Source: Flavobacteriales bacterium (GTDB lineage: Bacteria > Bacteroidota > Bacteroidia > Flavobacteriales_D > Crocinitomicaceae). Taken from it: 25,254 nt of DNA. The translations under genes and the position numbers were made by a program. Position 1 is the stretch's first letter; each line of letters opens with the position of its first letter. This document shows, in pieces, positions 15,263-23,047 of the stretch. Location of the stretch: positions 1 to 25,254 of the forward strand of contig JABJEE010000044.1 of assembly GCA_018665005.1 (NCBI GenBank), read 5' to 3'. The notes under the pieces are model-generated. The model was not told the origin of the DNA. It did no database searches and saw nothing but the letters and a program-made list of their open reading frames with translations.

Positions 15263-16273
15263 TTATAGAATATTCACCTCTCGCTCTAAAGTAACGTTGA
15301 ATTTAGCTTTTACATCTTCAATAATTAGCGTTGAAAGATTAAGAATTTCATCCCCCTTAGATTCGTTGTAATTTACCAGAACTAGTGCCTGAAGCTTATG
15401 AACACCGTATCTATTCTCATATGTACGCCCTTTCCATCCCGCTTTTTCTATAAGCCATCCCGCTGCAAGTTTCACTTTGTTTTGAGGTGCTGGATAATTG
15501 GGGATATCGGTGTAATTAATTTGAATTTCGTTTAGAAGCTCTTTTGAAACAATTGGGTTTTTAAAAAAACTACCCGCATTTCCAATTTGTTTTGGGTCAG
15601 GAAGTTTAGATTGTCTTATTTTGATTACCGCATCACTGACGTCTTTTATGCTTGGATGGTCAATATTCATTTGTTTGAGCTCATTTTCAATGGCCCCATA
15701 GCTTGTTTTTAAGGTATGCGTCTTTGTTAACCTGAACGCCACTTTGCAAATAATATATTGTCCTTTTAATTCATTCTTAAAAGCACTTTCTCGGTAACCA
15801 AATTGACATTCTTGGGAATTGAATCTACGCATTTCCTTATCCTCAATGTGATACGCATCGAGGTATTCAAAAACATCCTTAATTTCAACACCATAAGCAC
15901 CAATATTTTGCATCGGGCTTGCGCCGACATTGCCAGGGATAAGACTTAAGTTTTCTATTCCTCCAAGATTATGATCAATGCATTTCATTACAAACTCATG
16001 CCAAACTTCTCCTGCTCCAGATTCTACAATGGCAAAATGATTGTTTTCTTCAATAATTTGAAAACCGTTAATTTCATTCTTAATGACTAAACCATCAAAG
16101 TCTTGTGTCATTAAAACGTTGCTGCCGCCACCTAAAATGAAAAGAGAATCGTCTTTATATTGATCCAATATCACTTTAATGTCATTTTCATTTCGAATAA
16201 TAGAAAATAATTTGGCTGAAGCCTCAATGCCAAAAGTGTTCATGGTTTTTAAAGAGATATTATGGTCTATCAT
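15263..16273 (-). CDS. murB: UDP-N-acetylenolpyruvoylglucosamine reductase
   Basis: 336 residues, type I MurB length. This FAD enzyme reduces UDP-GlcNAc-enolpyruvate to UDP-MurNAc with NADPH, the second committed step of peptidoglycan synthesis. The FAD-binding region holds LGGGSNVLM (47-55) and PGNVGASPMQNIGAYG (113-128). Active-site residues match E. coli MurB: R161 in GYRES, S235 in GNAGSFFKNP as the proton donor, and E330 near the end. The N-terminus HNISLKTMNTFG is the usual one, so the ATG at 16273 is secure. It diverges from the processing-peptidase operon across 167 bases. A TAnnTTTG box ends 4 bases before its start. Confidence 0.96.
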   Translation of the reverse strand: MIDHNISLKTMNTFGIEASAKLFSIIRNENDIKVILDQYKDDSLFILGGGSNVLMTQDFDGLVIKNEINGFQIIEENNHFAIVESGAGEVWHEFVMKCIDHNLGGIENLSLIPGNVGASPMQNIGAYGVEIKDVFEYLDAYHIEDKEMRRFNSQECQFGYRESAFKNELKGQYIICKVAFRLTKTHTLKTSYGAIENELKQMNIDHPSIKDVSDAVIKIRQSKLPDPKQIGNAGSFFKNPIVSKELLNEIQINYTDIPNYPAPQNKVKLAAGWLIEKAGWKGRTYENRYGVHKLQALVLVNYNESKGDEILNLSTLIIEDVKAKFNVTLEREVNIL

Positions 16274-16277
16274 GATT

Positions 16278-16285
16278 CAAAAATA
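16278..16285 (-). promoter_or_regulatory. -7 promoter box of murB
   Basis: Minus-strand TATTTTTG is an exact TAnnTTTG match ending 4 bases before the murB ATG, so the transcript may begin at the start codon. The nearest upstream TTG is 25 bases away, next to a run of eleven T residues (minus strand), which is longer than the usual spacing. Confidence 0.5.
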
Positions 16286-16382
16286 AGTTCATTCTTTAAA
16301 GTAATTATGTCAAAAAAAAAAACATACTAACATTGGTGATTTAATTATAGTTAATTGCTTGTTAAAACTTACAAAAAAACTA

Positions 16383-16410
16383 TTGTACCTCATAAGTGTT
16401 ACTATTTTTG
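16383..16410 (+). promoter_or_regulatory. Promoter of the processing-peptidase/fabF/receptor operon
   Basis: TTG at 16383-16385, a 17-base spacer and an exact -7 box TATTTTTG at 16403-16410, the same geometry as the promoter at 11897-11924. Transcription would start near 16416 and leave a leader of about 25 bases before the ATG at 16441. This supports the ATG start over an in-frame GTG at 16396, which would lie inside the promoter. Confidence 0.7.
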
Positions 16411-16440
16411 TACGAATCGTTTTTTCTTATAAATATTTAT

Positions 16441-18039
16441 ATGACACGTTTATTATCTCTTTTAACCATTAATTTTTTACTTATTTCTGTTGCGACGGCT
16501 CAGTTTCATCCTAGTGAAGTAAGCACCTCTTTCAAATTTAAAGAAGTTATAGATAAGGTATCACGCTATTATGTTGATGAAACGGATTCCGAAGCTCTTA
16601 CCGAAACAGCGATCGTATCACTCCTTGAAGAATTAGATCCTCATTCTACATACATTCCAGCTGATGAATTGCAAGCTGCTCAAACGACAATAAACGGGAG
16701 TTTTGTAGGCGTTGGGATTCGCTTTCAAATAATGAAGGACACATTAAATGTAGTTGCAACCATTTCTGGAGGTCCAGCTGAAAAACTGGGAATTCTTCCC
16801 GGAGACAAAATTGTGAGTGTTGACGGCAACAGTATCGCTGGTGTAGGTCTCAAAAACAGTGATGTCCGAGAAAAGCTAATGGGTGAACTTGGATCTAAAG
16901 TAAAAGTGGAAGTTAAACGCAAATGGGTAAATAAGAAGCTTACTTTTAATATCACAAGAGATAAAATCCCTGTTTTTTCGGTCGATTCTAGGTATATGAT
17001 TGACGATGAAATTGGCTACATTAAACTCAATAGTTTTTCTAGAACAACTGTTTACGAAGTCAGAAGTGCTATTCGAGAGCTGAAAGGCCAAGGGATGAAA
17101 AGTCTTATTTTTGACCTGCAAGGAAATGGAGGAGGACTTTTGGATGCGGCACACAAATTGGCAGATGAGTTTTTATCAGACGAAAAGCTCATAGTTTACT
17201 CAGAGGGAAAGGCACAACCTCGTAATAACTTAAGAGCGGGTATAAGAGGTAATTTTGAAAAAGGAAAGCTTATTGTATTAACTGATGAATATTCGGCAAG
17301 TGCAAGTGAAATACTTTCAGGTGCGATTCAAGATTGGGACAGAGGCCTGGTAGTTGGAAGAAGAACTTTTGGTAAAGGATTGGTTCAACGACCAATGGGA
17401 TTGAGCGATGGCTCAGAAATAAGATTAACCATTGCTAGGTATTTTACACCAACTGGACGGTTTATTCAAAAACCCTATGACGATGTGGAGTCTTACAGAA
17501 AGGACATTTCAGAACGTTATTTAAATGGTGAGTTTGTAAGTGCAGATTCGATTAAAATGCCTGATTCACTTAAATTTAAAACATTAGTTAAAAACAGAAC
17601 TGTATTTGGTGGTGGGGGTATAATGCCCGATTTCTTCGTTCCTTTGGATACTACAGGGACTTCCGATTATTTTTCGGAATTGATTCGTGGTGGGTTTTTG
17701 AATACGTTTTCTTATGAATACACCAATAACAATAGAAAAAAATTATTGAACAAATACCCAGATTTTTCAGATTTCAACACATCGTTTGATTGTGATGAAC
17801 CTTTTATGGATTCATTTTTTAAATATGTTAAGGAGCAAGATTCCACACTTAAGTATTCTGAAGAGGATTTTAACGAAAGTGGTGAATTTATTAAACTTCG
17901 ATTAAAAGCGTTTTTAGCCCGAAACTTATGGGATACCAGCGAGTTTTATCAAGTTTACAATTCAACAAATGAAATTTTAGTTCGCGCAATAGATATTTTA
18001 AAAAGCGAGGAGTATAATAAAATTGATTTAGATAATTAA
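16441..18039 (+). CDS. S41 family C-terminal processing peptidase
   Basis: 532 residues from the ATG at 16441, chosen because it opens a signal peptide (to about A20/Q21) and sits downstream of a consensus promoter. A PDZ domain (about 85-165, with GSFVGVGIRF and GILPGDKIVSVDG) precedes the S41 protease core (about 185-370). The Ser-Lys dyad is S287 in SASASE and K312 in FGKGLVQ, 25 residues apart as in Tsp and D1 processing protease, with Q316 also present. These enzymes trim C-termini of periplasmic proteins and act in envelope quality control. The tail of about 160 residues after the core is helical and less conserved. The gene ends in TAATG, sharing one base with fabF. Confidence 0.93.
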   Translation: MTRLLSLLTINFLLISVATAQFHPSEVSTSFKFKEVIDKVSRYYVDETDSEALTETAIVSLLEELDPHSTYIPADELQAAQTTINGSFVGVGIRFQIMKDTLNVVATISGGPAEKLGILPGDKIVSVDGNSIAGVGLKNSDVREKLMGELGSKVKVEVKRKWVNKKLTFNITRDKIPVFSVDSRYMIDDEIGYIKLNSFSRTTVYEVRSAIRELKGQGMKSLIFDLQGNGGGLLDAAHKLADEFLSDEKLIVYSEGKAQPRNNLRAGIRGNFEKGKLIVLTDEYSASASEILSGAIQDWDRGLVVGRRTFGKGLVQRPMGLSDGSEIRLTIARYFTPTGRFIQKPYDDVESYRKDISERYLNGEFVSADSIKMPDSLKFKTLVKNRTVFGGGGIMPDFFVPLDTTGTSDYFSELIRGGFLNTFSYEYTNNNRKKLLNKYPDFSDFNTSFDCDEPFMDSFFKYVKEQDSTLKYSEEDFNESGEFIKLRLKAFLARNLWDTSEFYQVYNSTNEILVRAIDILKSEEYNKIDLDN

Positions 18040-19286
18040 TGGGAAGACGAGTAGTAATTACAGGGCTTGGAGCTTTAACGCCAATCGGTGAAGATGTATC
18101 CTCTTTTTGGACTAATTTAAAAAAAGGCACGAGTGGAGCAGCTCCAATAACGAAGTTTGACACAGATAAATTCAAAGCCAAATTTGCTTGTGAACTCAAA
18201 TCTTATGACCCTACATTATTTTTCGATCGAAAGGAAGTTCGGAAATATGATTTGTTCAGTCAATACGCTTTGGTATCGGTAGAGGAGGCTGTAAAGGACG
18301 CATCAATTAATTTTGAAAACATAAATAAAACAAGGGCTGGTGTTATTTGGGGCTCAGGTAACGGAGGTATTCAAACTTTTCAGGATCAAATGATGGAATT
18401 CTGTTCTGGTGATGGGACACCTCGTTTTACACCTTATTTTATACCAAGAATTCTTGTTGATATTGCTTCTGGAATTATATCAATCAAATATGGGTTACAA
18501 GGAGTTAATTTCTGTCCGGTTTCTGCATGTGCTACATCAAACACAGCATTGATTGAAGCGTTTAATTACATCAAATGGGATAAGGCGGATTTAATTATTA
18601 GTGGAGGGTCTGAAGCTGCCATTAATGAATCTGCAATTGGAGGATTTTCTTCGGCAAGAGCTTTATCTACGAACAATGACGATCCTCAAGGGGCATCAAA
18701 GCCCTTTGACGTTGATCGAGATGGATTTGTTATGGGCGAAGGAGCGGGAGCCCTTATTATTGAAGAATACGAGCATGCAAAAAAAAGAGGGGCGAAAATT
18801 TATGCTGAAATTGTTGGAGGAGGAATGGCTGCGGATGCTTATCATCTCACGGGGACTCACCCTGAAGGAGATGGTGCTGTTTTGGGAATGGAAGAAGCGA
18901 TGAGAGAAGCGGGTATAAACTCAAGCGATATTGATTACATAAATATGCATGCCACCTCGACTCCTTTAGGCGATAAATCAGAATTGATCGCCGCTAAACG
19001 TGTTTTCGGAGAAAACTCAGAGGTTTCTATTTCGGCAACAAAATCCATGACAGGACATCTTTTAGGAGCAGCTGGAGCTATTGAGGCAATAGCTTGTGTG
19101 AAATCAGTGCAGCATGATTTTGTTCCCCCGACTATAAACACCAAGAATATTGAGCCTGATTTTGCAAATATGTTCGATTTTCCTTTAGGTAAAGGCCGGC
19201 AGAAAACCATTCAATATGCGATGAGTAACACTTTTGGTTTCGGTGGTCATATTGCTTCTTTAATCATCAAAAAGATACAAGATTAG
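18039..19286 (+). CDS. fabF: 3-oxoacyl-[acyl-carrier-protein] synthase II
   Basis: 415 residues, standard KAS II length. This cytoplasmic enzyme extends acyl-ACP with malonyl-ACP in fatty acid synthesis. The Cys-His-His site is complete: C164 in VSACATS, H304 in NMHATSTPLGD and H340 in TGHLLGAAGA, with K335 in between. The acyl gate loop is GFGG (400-403) followed by HI, where KAS enzymes usually have T/H then Asn; the Asn is replaced by Ile405. There is no acpP or fabG beside it, unlike a typical fab cluster, so it may be a second KAS rather than the sole FabF of the cell. It overlaps the protease gene by one base and is followed by the receptor gene after 2 bases. Confidence 0.93.
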   Translation: MGRRVVITGLGALTPIGEDVSSFWTNLKKGTSGAAPITKFDTDKFKAKFACELKSYDPTLFFDRKEVRKYDLFSQYALVSVEEAVKDASINFENINKTRAGVIWGSGNGGIQTFQDQMMEFCSGDGTPRFTPYFIPRILVDIASGIISIKYGLQGVNFCPVSACATSNTALIEAFNYIKWDKADLIISGGSEAAINESAIGGFSSARALSTNNDDPQGASKPFDVDRDGFVMGEGAGALIIEEYEHAKKRGAKIYAEIVGGGMAADAYHLTGTHPEGDGAVLGMEEAMREAGINSSDIDYINMHATSTPLGDKSELIAAKRVFGENSEVSISATKSMTGHLLGAAGAIEAIACVKSVQHDFVPPTINTKNIEPDFANMFDFPLGKGRQKTIQYAMSNTFGFGGHIASLIIKKIQD

Positions 19287-19288
19287 AA

Positions 19289-21763
19289 ATGTTTTTTTTC
19301 AAAAGACCTAGAGTCATTCTTTACAATATCCTCCTTGTCCTATGTTTTGTTGCTTCTGTAACATTTAGCTCCAATGCCCAATCCTATACCGTTTCAGGAA
19401 ATGTTATTTCCTCGGTAGATAATGTGCAAATCGAATTTGCAACGGTCAAGCTATTAAATGTTCAAGACTCTTCTTTATACAGGGCAATGTATGCCGACTC
19501 TAGTGGAGCATTCCTATTTGAGGAAATTGATTGCAATAAATCCTTTGTGTTAAAAGTTGCTCATATAGGATATGAATCATTGTATAAAAACTCTAATTCT
19601 TCGGTTAATTGTGAGAGTATAAAATTTGGCGCACTGAAGTTAAAAATTGACGGAACCCTAAATTTAGAGGAAGTAAAAGTTCAGGCTCAAATTGATGTTC
19701 TTAAGGCGGGAATAGATAAGAAAGTTTATAATGTGGGCGAGGATATTTCAGTTAAAGGCGGTACTGCGAATGATGTGTTGAATAGATTGCCCTCTGTTGA
19801 GGTGGATGAAGACGGTGGAGTTACTTTAAGAGGGGATGGGTCTGTCATCATACTGATTAACGGAAGGCCAAGCTCTCTTAGTGGGGGTAATGGCAAAACC
19901 TTATTAGACGCTTTACCCGCAGGATCTATAGAAAGAGTTGAAATCGTCACCAATCCCTCAGCGCGTTATGACCCTGACGGCACTTCTGGTATCATCAATA
20001 TTGTTCTAAAGAAGAATAAGCTTAAAGGTTTCAATGGGTCGTTGTCTTCTAATATTGGTTCGGGAGACGTCAAAAATGGAAATATATATGAAGGTAATGT
20101 CTCTTTGAATTATAGAAACGATAAGATCAATGTATTTGCGAGTTATAATGGTCGAAGCTATAGAGGATACAGGAATAAGTTCTCAGACATTTACGAGTCT
20201 TTTTCTGATGGCACAATACAACATTTGGATCAAAATCGTATTGGTACAGATCTCAATATTTCTCAATCCATTAGAACGGGATTGGATTTGACTTTATCTC
20301 AAAATCACAAATTGGGAATTTATTCAAGCCTTAGCCTTGGTGAAAGAGAAAGAACAGGTGATTTATGGAATTCAATATATGATCAGAATGGAATACGTTC
20401 CGCTTTGTGGAATCGAACGAGCTACGATCCTAAGTCGAGAACGAATATAGACTTTGGACTTAATTACGAATGGGTATTTTCAGATGAAAAAGGCAAGCTG
20501 CAATTTAATTTTAATCAGTCCGTCGGAGATGAGGATATAGAAGGTTTTTATTCTGAATATTATTTCACTCCAGACTCTGTTGCGAATGGAAGTGATTCTT
20601 TATCCCAACGCTTGAATAATATCGAGTCAAATGATATCAATTCAGCCCAGCTTGACTTTGAATATGTTTTTCCTTCAATCAACGCAAGAATTGAAGCAGG
20701 AGCAAAGAGTATCATACGTTCTCAGTCTGTTAATACATTTTCTGAATCTTATGACCATGTGGTCGAAAGTTATTTGGAAGACACGATTGCCAATTTTAAT
20801 TATCAATATGATGAACGTATTTTTAGTTTGTATGGTATTTTCGGACAGCAAATAAATAAATTTAAGTATCAGGCGGGCTTAAGGGTAGAAAAGGCATATC
20901 AGATTCCAGATTTGATTTCAGACACATTAAGAATAGAAAACGATTATTTTAATTTCTTTCCATCGGCACATTTAAAATATTCCATTAACGACAAAAATGA
21001 GCTTGGCTTAAGTTACAGCCGAAGAATTTCAAGAGCAAGAGCAGGTCAGCTTAATCCATTTACAAATTATGCTGATCCATTTAATTTAAGACGAGGAAAC
21101 CCTTACCTGCAGCCAGAATACATTCACTCATTCGATTTGGCATATCTTTTTGAAAGTAAGTTGTTTTCAATCTCCACCAGTATCTATTACCGCAGAAGCA
21201 AGGGAGTTATAAGTAGAATTAAAGAGTTTTATGACAACAATACGAGCGCTGTTACTTATCAAAATTTAAACAATACTAATGCTTTAGGTACAGAATGGGT
21301 TTTTATGTTTAAGCCGTATAGTTTTTGGAGGACGACCGCTAGCTTTAATGGTAATATGGTTGAGTATTTTACGGATATACAAGGCTTAAATAATACCACC
21401 GGTTATTATTTGAAGGCCAAAATCAACACCACATTGGAATTTTGGAAAAAAACAGGAAGTTTTCAAATGAGCTACGGATACAATGGTCCTCGTATTACTG
21501 TTCAAGGTGTAGTTCAGAGAAAGGGAACTTTAGATATGGCATTTGAGAAAAAGCTATTAGATGGAGATTTGTCTTTGGGCTTGCGTGTCTCTGATTTATT
21601 AAACCAACAAGCTTTCTACATGGATTTAACCCGAGAAAACATAAATCAGGTAGCAAACTACAAATGGATGTCTCGAAGGGTATTTGTTACCGCCAGATAT
21701 AAGTTCGGTAAAGTTGAAATCAAAAGCGCCAAAATGAAAAGTGGAGGTTCTTCTGCTGATTAA
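19289..21763 (+). CDS. Outer-membrane beta-barrel family / TonB-dependent receptor-like protein
   Basis: 824 residues. A signal peptide (to about A30) is followed by a carboxypeptidase-regulatory-like domain (about 33-120, with SGNVISS and HIGYES), a plug-like domain (about 140-240, with ANDVLNRLPSVEV, LRGDGSVIILINGRPS and RVEIVTNPSARYDPDGTSG), and a large barrel of alternating aromatic strands. This is the Bacteroidota outer-membrane beta-barrel family related to TonB-dependent receptors. No SusD partner, TonB box or substrate gene is nearby, so cargo is unknown; import of small ligands or a structural role are both possible. The C-terminus (SGGSSAD) lacks the usual final aromatic residue. 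It is the last gene of the operon and its TAA shares TTAA with the converging gene. Confidence 0.85.
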   Translation: MFFFKRPRVILYNILLVLCFVASVTFSSNAQSYTVSGNVISSVDNVQIEFATVKLLNVQDSSLYRAMYADSSGAFLFEEIDCNKSFVLKVAHIGYESLYKNSNSSVNCESIKFGALKLKIDGTLNLEEVKVQAQIDVLKAGIDKKVYNVGEDISVKGGTANDVLNRLPSVEVDEDGGVTLRGDGSVIILINGRPSSLSGGNGKTLLDALPAGSIERVEIVTNPSARYDPDGTSGIINIVLKKNKLKGFNGSLSSNIGSGDVKNGNIYEGNVSLNYRNDKINVFASYNGRSYRGYRNKFSDIYESFSDGTIQHLDQNRIGTDLNISQSIRTGLDLTLSQNHKLGIYSSLSLGERERTGDLWNSIYDQNGIRSALWNRTSYDPKSRTNIDFGLNYEWVFSDEKGKLQFNFNQSVGDEDIEGFYSEYYFTPDSVANGSDSLSQRLNNIESNDINSAQLDFEYVFPSINARIEAGAKSIIRSQSVNTFSESYDHVVESYLEDTIANFNYQYDERIFSLYGIFGQQINKFKYQAGLRVEKAYQIPDLISDTLRIENDYFNFFPSAHLKYSINDKNELGLSYSRRISRARAGQLNPFTNYADPFNLRRGNPYLQPEYIHSFDLAYLFESKLFSISTSIYYRRSKGVISRIKEFYDNNTSAVTYQNLNNTNALGTEWVFMFKPYSFWRTTASFNGNMVEYFTDIQGLNNTTGYYLKAKINTTLEFWKKTGSFQMSYGYNGPRITVQGVVQRKGTLDMAFEKKLLDGDLSLGLRVSDLLNQQAFYMDLTRENINQVANYKWMSRRVFVTARYKFGKVEIKSAKMKSGGSSAD

Positions 21764-22308
21764 GTTTGTATTGATTTTCCCAACTCTTTAACTCTATTCA
21801 ATTCCGAAAGCAATTGTGGGTCACCAATAGGTGTTGAGTTTTCCTTGATTGATTCTAACAATTTAAAGGTCGATAAGACATCTAATTCTTTATTTAAAGG
21901 CACTCCTTCGGCACCTGATGTATCTACACCTGATAAGGCTTCGCTCCAAAGTGAAAGATTTTGAATCAGCTGAGTTATACCTACTTCAATGTTCTTGGTA
22001 GTAAGAAATTTAGAAAGGTTTTGTTTAATTTGACTTTTATTCTCCTCGTAGCACACAAATTTGTCAAATAGATGAGTTCCTGTCAAAGGAGCTATTTCAA
22101 TTGTAATATAACGGGAATCTACTTTCTCAAAATGACTAATGGCTTCAAAAAACTGTTTGTTTTTCTTTAGCTTATTGTAAAGAACCTTTGGTATTACAGG
22201 GTTTTGGAAAACAAAGTTTCTCAGGTCAAAAAGGCAACTTTCATAGGCATCAAGAGGGGAGTCGAATTGATTGATGTTTAAAAGTATTTCAGCTGTTTTT
22301 TTATCCAT
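21760..22308 (-). CDS. Unrecognised 182-residue soluble protein
   Basis: I do not recognise the family. There is no signal peptide or membrane helix. Composition and pattern suggest a mostly helical cytoplasmic protein with amphipathic segments (for example NKSQIKQNLSKFL and LDVLSTFKLLESI) and one short strand-like stretch, YITIEIAPLTG. Two cysteines are far apart; no catalytic or metal motif stands out. Its ATG lies inside the end of the terC gene (8-base overlap, ATGGATAA), so it is translationally coupled to terC and belongs to the menF-menD-terC operon as its last gene. Its TAA shares TTAA with the stop of the converging receptor gene. A role tied to TerC or to menaquinone synthesis is possible from position only. 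Confidence 0.75.
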   Translation of the reverse strand: MDKKTAEILLNINQFDSPLDAYESCLFDLRNFVFQNPVIPKVLYNKLKKNKQFFEAISHFEKVDSRYITIEIAPLTGTHLFDKFVCYEENKSQIKQNLSKFLTTKNIEVGITQLIQNLSLWSEALSGVDTSGAEGVPLNKELDVLSTFKLLESIKENSTPIGDPQLLSELNRVKELGKSIQT

Positions 22309-23047
22309 TCTTATTCTTTCTCATTCTAATGTTGAGCATTTCAACAACTAGGGCATAAGCAAGAGCAAAATAGATATATCCCTTTGGGAACTCTTGTCCA
22401 AAACCTTCTGCAATAAGAAGAACACCAACTGCAACCAGAAAGCTAAGAGCAATCATTTTAATGGTAGGGTTTGATGATATAAATTGACTGATTTGTCGTG
22501 AAAACAGCATCATGATGACCATGGATATAATAATGGCTATAACGATAATAGCCATAGGATTTTTTCCCGTTTGTTCTTGAATACCATTGGTCATTCCAAC
22601 TGCAGATATAATGGAGTCAAAACTGAATATTAGATCGATTAAAACAATTTGAGTGATGATCTGGGTTAGTGTGCTTTTACCCTTCTTACTTTCTTCAGGA
22701 TTATGATTGATACTATTGTGCATTTCTGAGACACTCTTGTAGATCAGAAAAAGTCCTCCTAAAATAAGAATCATACTTTGCCCACTAATGTCACTACCTA
22801 AAACGGAAAACAATGGGGTAGTCAAGGTCATTAGTAATGAAATGAGAGATAGCAGAAGAAGTCTTAAAATTAAGGCAATTGAAAGTCCGAGATTTCGAGC
22901 TAGTCTTTTTTTACTTTCTTCAAGTTTATCTGTTACAATACTGATAAATATGATATTGTCTATGCCAAGAACGATTTCAAGTATTGAAAGTATAAAGAGA
23001 TATACCCAGCCTTCCCAAATGGTAAATACTTCAAAAAAATCAGTCAT
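22301..23047 (-). CDS. TerC family integral membrane protein
   Basis: 248 residues with about seven hydrophobic segments. The two family signatures are present: EIVLGIDNIIFI in the first helix (about 24-35) and DLIFSFDSIISAVGM in a central helix, each carrying the conserved acidic residues proposed to bind metal. A charged, Lys/Glu-rich loop (about 115-127) separates the two halves. TerC proteins were named from tellurite resistance; several bacterial members export Mn2+ or help metallate secreted proteins. There is no ter operon or yybP-ykoY-type riboswitch visible here. The gene overlaps menD and the following gene by 8 bases each (ATGACTGA and ATGGATAA), so it is a fixed member of this operon. 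Confidence 0.92.
   Translation of the reverse strand: MTDFFEVFTIWEGWVYLFILSILEIVLGIDNIIFISIVTDKLEESKKRLARNLGLSIALILRLLLLSLISLLMTLTTPLFSVLGSDISGQSMILILGGLFLIYKSVSEMHNSINHNPEESKKGKSTLTQIITQIVLIDLIFSFDSIISAVGMTNGIQEQTGKNPMAIIVIAIIISMVIMMLFSRQISQFISSNPTIKMIALSFLVAVGVLLIAEGFGQEFPKGYIYFALAYALVVEMLNIRMRKNKNG

Noticed and set aside
16311..16323. Run of A (T on the minus strand) upstream of murB as a terminator tract
   Set aside because: No GC-rich hairpin lies beside it on either strand. It is more likely an A-tract in the divergent promoter region.
16396..16440. GTG start giving a 547-residue processing peptidase
   Set aside because: The extra 15 codons overlap the -7 box at 16403-16410 and would put residues before a normal signal peptide, so the ATG at 16441 is preferred.
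19289..21763. SusC/SusD polysaccharide utilisation locus
   Set aside because: The receptor is of the outer-membrane beta-barrel family without an adjacent SusD lipoprotein, glycoside hydrolase or sensor gene. Neighbours are a protease and fabF.
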